From NCBI GenBank assembly GCA_020722065.1, contig DYLK01000007.1, positions 36,934 to 100,933 on the forward strand: DNA of 64,000 nucleotides, written 5' to 3'. This stretch comes from Melioribacter roseus. Its GTDB lineage: Bacteria; Bacteroidota; Ignavibacteria; Ignavibacteriales; Melioribacteraceae. Of the stretch, positions 16,092 to 25,259 are shown in pieces; position 1 is the first letter of the stretch; each line of letters starts with the position of its first letter. Under the pieces are notes generated by a model that was not told the DNA's origin, made no database searches, and was given only the letters and a program-made list of their open reading frames with translations. The position numbers and the translations under genes were made by a program.

Positions 16092-18553
16092 AAACTCACC
16101 GAAATTCCAGCTAAGATATTAAATTCTGCAGCGGGAAAAAATTCCTTTCCAACTGCATAATGTGAGTAAAGATTATTGAAAATATTGTTTACTTGAACGA
16201 AAATTTGTCCATTTTTAATAATTTCATTCCCTTCATAATTGTATCCCAATTTCGCATTTGCTACAAAATACGAATCAACTTTATTATCGTTATAATCTAC
16301 AAAGAATGGATATTCCGAAAGATAACTTGTTAGATTTTCATCAAAATTATCTGAATAATAACTTCCAACATATTTTAAAATAAGTGCAGACGAAAAGCTG
16401 TTTTTTGAAGCAGAAATTACGATATTTGCTAAAATTTCGGGGAAACCACCAATTTTGTTATTTTCAAGATTAATTGAATTTTGTCCATCAATTACATGAG
16501 TTCCTTCTTGAATATAATTCTTGCTCAATGTTAAATTTGATAAAATATTCAACCAATTTGTGGGTTCAAAAGTGCTTGATAATTCAATTCCACTGTGAAT
16601 AGTTTTGGGCATGTTCCCAGTAATCGCATCTCCAAAAATTCCAACTTGACCATTTTTCACAATTTCATTCTCAAACAACATATAGTAAAAATTGGCTGAA
16701 ACAAATAGATTTTTATTGCGATAATTCCAACCAAGTTCAAGATTTCTCATCGTTTCTGGTTTTACAAGTGGTTCACTAAAATCATATTTCCCATTGGAAT
16801 TTTGGCGAAAATTCGGTAACTCTCCGTAATATGAACCTTCAGCATCATAATAATTTTTTAACATTGGTTCGCGACTTACTTGCGACAAACTCAAAAATAG
16901 ATTCATTTTTTCGTGAATTTTATAATTAAATCCAAATCTTGGATTGAAAAATGTGTTCCCGATAGAAAAATTATTAGAAAGATATTTTTCGTTAGAAATT
17001 GAATATTTGTGATTAGCAACTTGTAATTCTAAAAGGAAATTTAGCTTGGAATTGAACTGATAATTTTCATTTACAAATAGATTGAAAATAGTTTTTCCGC
17101 CTTCGTAATAATAGAATTTCCTTTCTGGAGAAAGATTTTCGGGCAAACCATTTGCATATTTTACAATTCCAAAATGTTCGGAATTGTGCAAACGTATTTC
17201 TGAACCGAAAGTAAATTCCCCGTTTTTGTGTTGAATTTCTAATCTCGGAATCCAACCAAATTGATTATTATTTACAGTTGCTCTTATGATTGTATTCGTA
17301 GGATTTTGTGTGGGAGAAAATCCAAAATCACTTGTTAAACGAAGTGCGTTTGTATCAGCCCAACTTCCATCAAAATCGAAATATCCATTCCCAATTATCC
17401 AAAAAACAGCTGAATTGGCAAGAATATTTTCAGAAATTTTGATTTCATTTAATAATTCAAAATGAGGTTGCGAGTAATATTCCCTTTCTTCGCTTCGTCT
17501 TTTTGTTGACCAATCTTGATATCGATTATTTTCATAATCGTAATCCCAATAACTATAATTCTCTTTTCTAAGATTTTTATCTGAAATTACGTTTTTTGGT
17601 AAACCAAGATAAACCAAACCATCGTTAATTGGTCCACCATAAAAATTGAAATTAGTTGTAATATTTTCGTCATATCGAGCAATTGCGAAATGAAAAGATT
17701 GATAATCAGCCCAAGCTAAATCTCGATAACCAGATTTTAATGTTCTACCAAATTTGGCATAAATTGAATATTTATTATCAATCAAACCGCTTGCCGCTGA
17801 AATTTGAAACTGGCGTATATTAAAACTCCCAAAATTTGATGAAAATTTTATTTCCTTTTTATTTGAAAATGGTGAAGTAATTACATTTATTGAGCCTCCA
17901 ATCGAAGGATAACCAATTAAACTATTACCAGCTCCACGTTGTACTTGAATTAAATCTGTATTGGAAAGTAAATCGGGCATATCAATCCAATAAACATTGT
18001 GATCTTCTGGGTCATTTTGTGGAATTCCATTTACAGAAATTGAAATTCGGCGTTGTTCAAATCCACGAATATTTAGGAAGGAATAACCGAGCGACCCACC
18101 GTCATCTGAATAAAATGTGGTTGAAGGAAGATTGCTGAGAATTTCGGGAATTGATTGGTTAGAAAAATTTTCTTCAATAAAATTGCTTTTCAATTCAGAA
18201 AAACCTGCAGATTTTTCATCATTCTTTCCCGCAAAACCTTGAATTACAATTGATTGTGTAGAAAGAATTTTCGGTTTTAAGGCAATCAAAATGCTTTTGC
18301 TTAAAAGTCTGGCAGAAACTTTTTCGGTAGAAAATCCAATGTAAGAAACTAAAATGAAATCATTCATTTTAAGATTGGTAAGAATAAATTCACCGTTTTT
18401 ATCAGTTACGGTTCCAAAAGATGAATTTTCAACTTGAACATTGGCGCCAACAAGAATTTCACCATTTTCTGAATTTACGACTTTCCCTTTCAAATTTAAA
18501 TCTTGAGCAAAAATAGCCGTGCATACAAAAAGAATTACAAACAATTTTTTCAT
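16088..18553 (-). CDS. TonB-dependent outer-membrane receptor, probably for thiamine
   Basis: An 821-residue outer-membrane transporter: signal peptide (1-16), a CarboxypepD_reg-like domain (about 20-95; KGKVVNSENGEILVGANV), plug domain (about 105-225; SIPEILSNLPSTTF, INVITSPFSN) and a 22-strand barrel ending in aromatic-rich strands (AEFNILAGISVSL). The strong site AAAGGAG (18560-18566) stands 6 nt before the ATG. It is the first gene after a TPP riboswitch with terminator and is followed by thiN with a 4-base overlap. This matches riboswitch-controlled thiamine receptors known in Bacteroidetes, so thiamine, TPP or a precursor is the likely cargo. Receptor class is certain; cargo is inference from control and neighbours. 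Confidence 0.92.
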   Translation of the reverse strand: MKKLFVILFVCTAIFAQDLNLKGKVVNSENGEILVGANVQVENSSFGTVTDKNGEFILTNLKMNDFILVSYIGFSTEKVSARLLSKSILIALKPKILSTQSIVIQGFAGKNDEKSAGFSELKSNFIEENFSNQSIPEILSNLPSTTFYSDDGGSLGYSFLNIRGFEQRRISISVNGIPQNDPEDHNVYWIDMPDLLSNTDLIQVQRGAGNSLIGYPSIGGSINVITSPFSNKKEIKFSSNFGSFNIRQFQISAASGLIDNKYSIYAKFGRTLKSGYRDLAWADYQSFHFAIARYDENITTNFNFYGGPINDGLVYLGLPKNVISDKNLRKENYSYWDYDYENNRYQDWSTKRRSEEREYYSQPHFELLNEIKISENILANSAVFWIIGNGYFDFDGSWADTNALRLTSDFGFSPTQNPTNTIIRATVNNNQFGWIPRLEIQHKNGEFTFGSEIRLHNSEHFGIVKYANGLPENLSPERKFYYYEGGKTIFNLFVNENYQFNSKLNFLLELQVANHKYSISNEKYLSNNFSIGNTFFNPRFGFNYKIHEKMNLFLSLSQVSREPMLKNYYDAEGSYYGELPNFRQNSNGKYDFSEPLVKPETMRNLELGWNYRNKNLFVSANFYYMLFENEIVKNGQVGIFGDAITGNMPKTIHSGIELSSTFEPTNWLNILSNLTLSKNYIQEGTHVIDGQNSINLENNKIGGFPEILANIVISASKNSFSSALILKYVGSYYSDNFDENLTSYLSEYPFFVDYNDNKVDSYFVANAKLGYNYEGNEIIKNGQIFVQVNNIFNNLYSHYAVGKEFFPAAEFNILAGISVSL

Positions 18554-18582
18554 TATAAACTCCTTTAGAAAAGATTTAAAAC

Positions 18583-18604
18583 AAAAAAGCCGTTGGAAAA
18601 CGGC
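18583..18604 (-). terminator. Terminator of the TPP riboswitch expression platform
   Basis: On the minus strand GCCGTT (18604-18599) pairs with AACGGC (18594-18589) through a UUCC loop, followed by six T (18588-18583), 29 bases before the TonB receptor start. The 3' arm plus four T can instead pair perfectly with AAAAGCCGTT (18704-18695) at the 5' edge of the aptamer, which gives a ready antiterminator. Confidence 0.85.
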
Positions 18605-18613
18605 AAAAGTTGG

Positions 18614-18704
18614 TAAAACTATTATGTTTTCCTACGCCAGCATTATCTGGTTCAGGTTCAAGGGTATAATCTCAGTCCCAAATGGAACACCCCTAACGGC
18701 TTTT
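18614..18704 (-). promoter_or_regulatory. TPP (thi-box) riboswitch
   Basis: Read on the minus strand this holds the THI-element signature in order: GGGGTGTTCC, GGGACTGAGATTATACCC, TTGAACCTGAACCAG, ATAATGCTGGCGTAGGA. These are the J/P2-P3 CUGAGA element that binds the pyrimidine and the P4-P5 element that binds the pyrophosphate of TPP. The transcription terminator follows at 18604-18583, so TPP should stop transcription of the receptor-thiN-symporter operon. P1 is not obvious next to the aptamer. The perfect 10-base match of 18704-18695 to the terminator's 3' arm suggests a long closing helix in the unbound state. Confidence 0.95.
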
Positions 18705-18840
18705 CAGTAAATTAAAAAAACGTGTGCAAAATTAATATTTTTTCTAAAACACAACAAATAAATTATTATTTTGACGCACTTACTAATTGAATCTTAGTTA
18801 TGAGACAATTTTATTATATTTCATATAAAACGAACGTAAT

Positions 18841-20220
18841 ATGAGTATCCTAAATTCAAGAATATTGATTATTGATGACGATGAGAATCTTTGTTATTTA
18901 TTAAAAGAAGAATTAATTGACAAAGGTTTTTTCGTTGATTTTGTTCACAATGGATTTGATGGGCTAAAAGCTCTTGATGAAATAAACTACAACTTGGTTT
19001 TACTTGATTTGCAAATGCTTCCAATCTCTGGTTACGATACATTACGTGAAATTAAAAAAATCAATACTGAAATTCCCATTATTGTGCTCACAGGTTTAAA
19101 TGACATTCGAACTGCGGTTGATTGCATAAAAGAAGGTGCTTATGATTTCATTACAAAACCGTATCAATTTAACCAACTTGAAGTTTCCATAAATCGGGCG
19201 TTGGAATTTGCTTTGCTACGAACACAAAATAAAATTTTATTGAACCGACTTGAAAATATTATCCCAACTAAAATTATTGGCGAAAGTCCAAAATTAAAGG
19301 AAACACTAAAATTTGCTGAAAAAGCTGCACAATCTGATGCAAATATTCTTATTGAAGGAGAAACAGGAACTGGTAAGGAACTTTTGGCGGAATTTATTCA
19401 TCAATCTTCACCAAGGAATTCCAAGCCTTTTGTAATTATAAATTGTGCTTCGCTTCCCGACCAACTTTTAGAAAGCGAACTTTTTGGATACGAAAAAGGT
19501 GCTTTTACAGATGCAAAATCTTCAAAACAAGGTTTAGTTGAAGTTGCTGATGGCGGAACGCTTTTTCTTGATGAAATTGGTGAATTAAGTTTATCTCTTC
19601 AGCCAAAATTATTACGCTTTTTGGAAAATGGAGAATTTCGCCGACTTGGTGGTGTGCAAACTCGAAAAGCAAATGTTAGAATAATTGGGGCAACAAACCG
19701 TAATTTATTAGATGAAGTTGAAAAAAAGACTTTTCGCCGTGATTTACTTTTCAGATTGAATGTTATCACAATTGAAATTCCACCACTTCGCGAAAGAGGA
19801 AATGACATTCTTGCAATTGCGGAATTCTTTTTGGAAAGAAAAGGCGGGAAAAACAAAAAAACACTTTCTGAAATCGCTAAACGAGATTTGTTGAATTATG
19901 AATTTTGGGGAAACGTTCGCGAACTTGCTCACATTATTGAAAGAGCATTAATTTTCTCAGAAACTGATGAAATTCAATCAAAAGATTTGAATTTAGCAAG
20001 TGCTGAAAAAAAGATGCCTCCACAAAAGAATATAGAAAATTCACAAACAATTATTACAAATGAGTTTGATAATTTGCCAGATATGGAAGAAATTGAAAAA
20101 TTTTATATACAAAAAAGATTGGCAATTTTTAATTGGAACCGCGAAGAAACAGCTCGCAGTTTAGGAATTAGTCAGAAAACACTTTATACTAAAATTAAGA
20201 ATTACGGAATTTCGCAGTGA
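18841..20220 (+). CDS. Sigma-54-dependent response regulator, NtrC family
   Basis: Transcription activator for sigma-54 promoters, 459 residues in three parts. Residues 7-120 form a receiver with acidic triad DDDE (12-15), phospho-acceptor Asp56 (LVLLDLQML) and Lys in TKPY. Residues 140-370 form the AAA+ domain with Walker A GETGTGKE, the sigma-54 contact loop GAFTDA (D224 in place of the usual second Gly of GAFTGA), Walker B GTLFLDEIG and arginine fingers (REFRRL-type). The C-terminus carries a Fis-type HTH (NREETARSLGISQKTLYTKI). It overlaps the following kinase gene by four bases, so the two form a cognate pair. Target genes are not visible. Confidence 0.93.
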   Translation: MSILNSRILIIDDDENLCYLLKEELIDKGFFVDFVHNGFDGLKALDEINYNLVLLDLQMLPISGYDTLREIKKINTEIPIIVLTGLNDIRTAVDCIKEGAYDFITKPYQFNQLEVSINRALEFALLRTQNKILLNRLENIIPTKIIGESPKLKETLKFAEKAAQSDANILIEGETGTGKELLAEFIHQSSPRNSKPFVIINCASLPDQLLESELFGYEKGAFTDAKSSKQGLVEVADGGTLFLDEIGELSLSLQPKLLRFLENGEFRRLGGVQTRKANVRIIGATNRNLLDEVEKKTFRRDLLFRLNVITIEIPPLRERGNDILAIAEFFLERKGGKNKKTLSEIAKRDLLNYEFWGNVRELAHIIERALIFSETDEIQSKDLNLASAEKKMPPQKNIENSQTIITNEFDNLPDMEEIEKFYIQKRLAIFNWNREETARSLGISQKTLYTKIKNYGISQ

Positions 20221-21203
20221 TAGAAAAGCACATTTTGCACGATATTAATAACATTTTATCTGAAATTCGTCATTCAATTTCGCTTGCTGAAAAGAAATTG
20301 GAAAATTTTAATCCTAAACAATTCCTCGCCCGTTTAAGTGATGATATTGATTATCTTTCGTCAATTCTAAATAAAGGAACAAAGGAAATTCCCAAAGTAA
20401 TTAATCTTAAGCAAGAAATTGAATTTTTGGCTGCTTATTTTAACACGAAATCTTTCAACTTTTCGATAGATATTCCAGAAGACTTTACAATTTTGATTGA
20501 AAAAACAGATTTTAGAAGAATTTTCGTGAATTTGATTCACAACTCAATAGACGCAATTCAAGAAAATGGAAGAATAGCAATCTATGCTAAAGAAAATCTT
20601 AATTTAGATAAAATTGATATTTACATTCAAGATAACGGAAAAGGAATTGAGAATTCAATAAAAGATAGAATTTTTGAAGATGGATTTTCGACAAAAGGGA
20701 CTAAAGATGAACGAGGGTTTGGTTTATTCAATGTAAAGCAAATTGTTGAAGAAAATGGTGGCGAAATCCAACTTGTAAATAATTTCCCCACAACTTTTAA
20801 GATTTCTTTCCCATTTTTCCATAATACAAAATTTAAAAAAGATAATTTTTCAATTCTTATTGCCGAGGATAATCAGTCATTAGCAATTTTACTTGGAGAT
20901 TTACTTGAATATGACGGTTACAAAGTGAAATTTGCCGAAAATGGAAAAATTGCTTTAGATTTGGTGAAAAATGAATATTTTGATTTGATTATTCTTGATG
21001 TAGATTTACCAATTTTAAGTGGAATTTCCGTTTTGAATGAAATAAGAAAAGAAAATATTGATATTCTTGTAATTCTTTGTTCAGGATTTTCGGATTTACA
21101 ACTTTCAGATGGATTTATGCCTGATTTAATAATTAAAAAACCTTATGATTTTAATTATCTAAATCATAAAATATTAGAATTATTTAATAATAAATTCAAT
21201 TAG
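20217..21203 (+). CDS. Soluble histidine kinase with C-terminal receiver (hybrid)
   Basis: A 328-residue cytoplasmic hybrid kinase with no membrane segment and no recognisable sensor domain. The phospho-acceptor region is at the very N-terminus: HDINNILSEIRHSI, with His8 in an H-D-x-N-N box like NtrB-type kinases. The ATPase domain has the N box FVNLIHNSIDAI, DNGKGIENSI, FSTKGTKDERGFGLF and a short G2. A receiver (about 210-328) follows, with ILIAEDNQ, acceptor Asp261 in IILDVDLP and KKPYDF. GTG start inside the regulator's stop (4-base overlap). It probably phosphorylates the upstream NtrC-type protein; what it senses must come from a partner protein, which is inference. Confidence 0.85.
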   Translation: MIEKHILHDINNILSEIRHSISLAEKKLENFNPKQFLARLSDDIDYLSSILNKGTKEIPKVINLKQEIEFLAAYFNTKSFNFSIDIPEDFTILIEKTDFRRIFVNLIHNSIDAIQENGRIAIYAKENLNLDKIDIYIQDNGKGIENSIKDRIFEDGFSTKGTKDERGFGLFNVKQIVEENGGEIQLVNNFPTTFKISFPFFHNTKFKKDNFSILIAEDNQSLAILLGDLLEYDGYKVKFAENGKIALDLVKNEYFDLIILDVDLPILSGISVLNEIRKENIDILVILCSGFSDLQLSDGFMPDLIIKKPYDFNYLNHKILELFNNKFN

Positions 21204-21212
21204 AAAGATTAA

Positions 21213-22574
21213 CTAAATATCTAAATCGGCAATTTCCATCTTAATTATTTCATATTTCGGAAATTCTGATATTAATTCATCATACAATTTTTCCGCATCG
21301 CCAACCACAACAATTATATGATTATCCACCAAAATGTTTTTCTTTGCGGCTTCAAGTACATCTGATTTTGTTACTTTTCCAATGTTTTCGCTAAGTTTTA
21401 CAAAATAATCTCTTTCTAATTTGTTGCGAACAAGAAACTGAATATTTGAAATAATATAACTTATCGTATCATCATAAATTGAAGAATTTTTAATCAAAAA
21501 TGATTTGGCAAAGTTGAGTTCTTCATCAGAAATATCTTCGCGAATCAAATTTATTTCTCTGATAATTTCTTTCAAAGCAAGAATTGTGTTTGCTGTATCG
21601 ACCGAAGTTCTAATACTAAAATTCCCCATATTTAACGATTGTGCAAATTCACTTTGAATGCCATAAGTTAAACCTTTTTCTTCACGTAAATTATGGTTTA
21701 ATCGGCTACTGAATTGTCCACCAAAAATTGTATTTAGAACTTTCATTGCATAAAAATGCGGCGAATTAATTTTATCAGATATATTTACAATATTTATCAC
21801 ACTTTGAGGAGCATCTTTTTTATTAATTAACAAAATCTGGTTTTGCGGGACTTGAAAAACAATTTCTTCCCTTGATGAAGAACTTCCGCTTGGAAAATCA
21901 CCGAAATGTTTTTCTAAAATTTCAGTTAATTCTTGCGAATTAACATTTCCAACAGCAATTATTTCAAGATTTTGAGCTATATAGTTTTGCAAATAAAATT
22001 CTTTAATATCAGAATTTTCAATATTTTGAACTGTTTTTAAGGTTCCCATCGAGGAATTTTCAAAAGGAGTTTCTTTGAACAAGTATTTTTGAGAGACTAA
22101 AAATCCCAAATTTCGAGGATCATCTTGAAGATGAACTAAAGAATCTAAATGTTTTGCCTTTTCACGATTAAAATCTTCATCTCTAAAATTAGGTTTCAGA
22201 AATATTTTAGAAATAACACTTAAAAATTCATCCAAATTTTCTTTTAATGAAGAAAGATAAAATGTTTGATCAATTGTATTTACCCCGCTATCAAAAGACG
22301 CACCTAATTTTTGAATAATTCTATCAATTTCAAGAGAGTTAAGATTTTCAGCACTTTCGTCAATCAATTTTCCAGTCAAAAATGCAGTCCCACGTTTGTT
22401 AACTGGATCTTCGGCAGCACCTTTATGAAGTAAAAACCTTAATTGTAAAACCGGAAGTTGATTTCTTTCAACCAAATGCACCGCAATTCCATTTTTAAGA
22501 TAAAAAGTAGAATGAATTGGCGTTTTCAAATCATATAAACTTGGCAAAACGGGTGGATTTTTTCTATTTATCAT
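21213..22574 (-). CDS. M16-family peptidase homolog, catalytically dead subunit
   Basis: Pitrilysin/processing-peptidase fold (two M16 halves) but without the zinc signature: where HxxEH should stand the sequence reads RGTAFLTGKLIDESAE. It keeps the R/Y substrate motif region of the C-half (GGQFSSRLNHNLREEKGLTYG), which in two-chain M16 enzymes comes from the non-catalytic partner. The active partner gene lies directly upstream (11-base overlap), so the two should form a heterodimer like mitochondrial processing peptidase or bacterial YmxG-type pairs. I use ATG 22574 (453 residues) instead of 22607, since the extra 11 residues are Lys/Arg-rich and unlike the family. No signal peptide. Confidence 0.85.
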   Translation of the reverse strand: MINRKNPPVLPSLYDLKTPIHSTFYLKNGIAVHLVERNQLPVLQLRFLLHKGAAEDPVNKRGTAFLTGKLIDESAENLNSLEIDRIIQKLGASFDSGVNTIDQTFYLSSLKENLDEFLSVISKIFLKPNFRDEDFNREKAKHLDSLVHLQDDPRNLGFLVSQKYLFKETPFENSSMGTLKTVQNIENSDIKEFYLQNYIAQNLEIIAVGNVNSQELTEILEKHFGDFPSGSSSSREEIVFQVPQNQILLINKKDAPQSVINIVNISDKINSPHFYAMKVLNTIFGGQFSSRLNHNLREEKGLTYGIQSEFAQSLNMGNFSIRTSVDTANTILALKEIIREINLIREDISDEELNFAKSFLIKNSSIYDDTISYIISNIQFLVRNKLERDYFVKLSENIGKVTKSDVLEAAKKNILVDNHIIVVVGDAEKLYDELISEFPKYEIIKMEIADLDI

Positions 22575-23844
22575 TTTCTTTCTCTTTTGGAACAATACGT
22601 AGTTCAAAATATTTTTTGGTAAGATATTTTTTTGTAACGTTTTTGATATCTTCAGTTTTTAGTTGGGAATATCGTTGTAAATCGTAATTAAATGAATCTG
22701 GTTCGTTTAAAGTACAGTTATAATTGTTAATTTTATTTGCTACGTGTTGAAGAAAATCAAGTTCCCAAATAAAACTTGAGCGAATCGAATTTTTGGACAC
22801 AATTAATTCCTCTTCCTCCACACCATTTTGAATTAATTTTTCAATTTCTTCAAAAATTACTCGTTTTATTTCAGATAATTCAATTCCCATTTTGACTGTA
22901 CACATAATGACAAACAAGCCTTCATTTTCCATAGAATATTGAAAAGCGGCTACATTTAAAGCAATTTGCAACTCAAAAACTAATTTTTTATACAATTTTG
23001 AGTTTTTAGTTGAAGAAAGAATATCCGCCATAATATCTAAAGAAGAATCATCTGGGTGGAAATTTTTAACACTTTTCCACACGAAATAAATTCTTGGAAA
23101 TTCAATATTATCTTGATGAATTACTTGCTTATTTTCTTGTATTTCCCATTCTGGAAAAACGGGTTGTTCAATTTTATACTTGTTCGGAATTTCTTCAAAA
23201 TACTTTTTCACTAAGTCTAATGTTTTTACTTCATCAAAATTCCCAGCAATTACCAAACTGGCATTTTGTGGAGAATAATATTTTTCAAAGAAAGAAATTA
23301 CATCATCTAAAGTATAAGACTGAATTTCATTCAAATAGCCAATTGTTGGAGTGTGATAAGGATGATTTTCAGGGAAAACATTTCCCATTATCAATTCCCA
23401 CGATAAACCATACGGGGCGTTATCATAATTCTGTAATCTTTCATTTGAAACAACTTCAATTTGGTTAGTAAGTTTTGTTTGATCTAAAGCTGGAATCAAA
23501 AATCCCATCCTGTCAGATTCCAACCATAAAGCTAATTCCAATGCGTTTGGCGGAATTGTTTCAAAATAATTTGTTCTGTCTAAACTTGTAGTTGCGTTCA
23601 ACTGTCCACCGACTTCTTGTATGTAACGAAAATGTTCTTCTTTTGCTACATTTTCGGAACCTTGGAACATCATGTGTTCAAAAAGATGAGCTAAACCGCT
23701 TTTTTTAGGGAAATCGTTAGCCGAGCCAACTTTATACCAAATATTAAGTGCAACAGAAGACCGATTTTCATCTTTTACAAGTATAACTTGCAAGCCATTT
23801 TTCAAGATCTCTTTTCTGTAGTTGATATGTAAAATATTATCCAT
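22564..23844 (-). CDS. M16-family zinc peptidase, catalytic subunit
   Basis: Zinc metallopeptidase of 426 residues with the inverted signature HLFEH (His53, Glu56, His57; context SGLAHLFEHMMFQGS), and the downstream Glu ligand about 75 residues later in the helix containing QIEVVSNERLQNYD. The N-terminus starts directly with the fold (RKEILKNGLQVILVKDENRS), so no signal peptide is visible and the enzyme may be cytoplasmic, unlike many Bacteroidetes relatives. It degrades or trims peptides, probably together with the inactive homolog encoded next. The phosphodiesterase gene starts the unit upstream, eight bases away. Confidence 0.92.
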   Translation of the reverse strand: MDNILHINYRKEILKNGLQVILVKDENRSSVALNIWYKVGSANDFPKKSGLAHLFEHMMFQGSENVAKEEHFRYIQEVGGQLNATTSLDRTNYFETIPPNALELALWLESDRMGFLIPALDQTKLTNQIEVVSNERLQNYDNAPYGLSWELIMGNVFPENHPYHTPTIGYLNEIQSYTLDDVISFFEKYYSPQNASLVIAGNFDEVKTLDLVKKYFEEIPNKYKIEQPVFPEWEIQENKQVIHQDNIEFPRIYFVWKSVKNFHPDDSSLDIMADILSSTKNSKLYKKLVFELQIALNVAAFQYSMENEGLFVIMCTVKMGIELSEIKRVIFEEIEKLIQNGVEEEELIVSKNSIRSSFIWELDFLQHVANKINNYNCTLNEPDSFNYDLQRYSQLKTEDIKNVTKKYLTKKYFELRIVPKEKENDK

Positions 23845-23852
23845 AACTATTC

Positions 23853-25097
23853 TTATTTTAAAATGTGTCCAATTCTTTCTAAATCTCCATCAATATTTTG
23901 GCGTGGTTCGATATTAAATATTTTACATAAAAGTGGATAAATGTCAATGTTTTTGATTGTCCCAGTTTTATAACCACTTTTGAATGCTGGACCTTTTGCG
24001 AGAAAAAAACCATGCATTTCGATATTTCTATTGTCATATCCATGATTTCCACGTACTTCGCCGTTACTGTAATCTTTATTTGAATTTTTATCAATCAACG
24101 ACCAACCTAAATCAGCAATTAGAACAATTTCAGAAATAAAAGGATGTTTATTGTAATGAAAATACTCAGGAATTTCTGATTTTTTATATGCTTTGTAATG
24201 ATTTTCATTTTTCTTTAACAAATCAAATATTTTTTGCTGATTCTCTTTCTTTGTATCAATAAACATAACTGGACCACTATTCTGAGTTTTGTACGATAAT
24301 CCATTTAAAATATCGTCAACATTAATTGTCCATTCGGGTGAAATTTCCGTCATTCCGTGATCAGAAACAAAAATTATGTTTAAACTGTCTTTTATGTCTG
24401 TTTTATTAATTTCTTCAAGTAGATATTTTGTAGTTAAATCCATTTGATTGATTGCCCAATTTATTGAGTCGGAATTTGGACCAAATTTATGTCCATAATC
24501 ATCTGTTAAACAAAAATATAATGTAACAAAATGCGGACGTTTTTTTTGAGGATAGTTAAACCACGAAACTACTGAATCAATTCGAGTTGAAAATTTAACA
24601 TTTCTATCAAATTCTTTATAAATATTTGGATGATAATTTTCATCTTTCACAGAAGATGAGGGCCAATAAAAACTTGCCGTTTTTATTCCATTTCTTTGTG
24701 CAGTAACCCAAAAAGGTTCACCTAAATACCAATCAGATTTTTGAACTTCCTCTCTATTCCCGAGTGAGTATTTTCTTCCGTTTGCATTATTATAAATATT
24801 ATTTGAAATAATTCCGTGATTATCTGCATACATCCCAGTAATTATTGATAAATGATTTGGGAATGTTTTTGATGGAAAAACTGGTTCAAACGATAAAGCA
24901 CGAACTCCATTTTCAGCAAAATCTGAAAGAGTTGGAGTTATATTTCTATCGAGATAATCATATCGAAAAGCATCGTAAGAAACTAACAAAACATAAGGTT
25001 TTTGTGCATAACTAAAATTAGTTAACAAAAATATTGCTATGGTAAATAGATAAATTATGTTATAAAATGGGAAATTTTTCAAGCTATTTATTTTCAA
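23853..25097 (-). CDS. Exported nucleotide pyrophosphatase/phosphodiesterase-like alkaline phosphatase superfamily enzyme
   Basis: A 414-residue two-metal phosphodiesterase of the NPP (ENPP, type I phosphodiesterase) branch. An N-terminal signal segment (about residues 12-31, ending FSYAQ) is followed by YVLLVSYDAFRYDYL (first metal Asp), the nucleophile block FPSKTFPNHLSIITG (Thr, as in NPPs), TDDYGHKFGP, VSDHGMTE and GNHGYDN with the remaining Asp/His ligands. NPPs split nucleotide diphosphate bonds or phosphodiesters; periplasmic use in nucleotide scavenging is likely but the substrate is open. First gene of a minus-strand unit with the two M16 genes. The preceding TonB receptor is separated by a terminator. 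Confidence 0.9.
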   Translation of the reverse strand: MKINSLKNFPFYNIIYLFTIAIFLLTNFSYAQKPYVLLVSYDAFRYDYLDRNITPTLSDFAENGVRALSFEPVFPSKTFPNHLSIITGMYADNHGIISNNIYNNANGRKYSLGNREEVQKSDWYLGEPFWVTAQRNGIKTASFYWPSSSVKDENYHPNIYKEFDRNVKFSTRIDSVVSWFNYPQKKRPHFVTLYFCLTDDYGHKFGPNSDSINWAINQMDLTTKYLLEEINKTDIKDSLNIIFVSDHGMTEISPEWTINVDDILNGLSYKTQNSGPVMFIDTKKENQQKIFDLLKKNENHYKAYKKSEIPEYFHYNKHPFISEIVLIADLGWSLIDKNSNKDYSNGEVRGNHGYDNRNIEMHGFFLAKGPAFKSGYKTGTIKNIDIYPLLCKIFNIEPRQNIDGDLERIGHILK

Positions 25098-25207
25098 ATC
25101 AACAACCTTTACTTTTTTATAAGTTTAAAATAAGAATAAAAATCCTTTAATCATCCCCGTAAATATAAAACTCATTTGCAAATATATAGGTAAATTTTAT
25201 TACAAAT

Positions 25208-25233
25208 AAAAAAGCCAGTCAAAATCGACTGGC
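25208..25233 (-). terminator. Terminator of the second TonB receptor gene
   Basis: On the minus strand GCCAGTC (25233-25227) pairs with GACTGGC (25220-25214), 6-nt loop, followed by six T (25213-25208). It lies 27 bases past the receptor stop and separates it from the phosphodiesterase unit. Confidence 0.9.
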
Positions 25234-25259
25234 TCTTAAATTCATTAAATCTGAAAAGA

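Noticed and set aside
23094..23468. Plus-strand frame of 124 codons opposite the M16 peptidase
   Set aside because: Its translation is a mirror-like Leu/Gln/His-rich product with no family features; the minus-strand gene has complete catalytic motifs.
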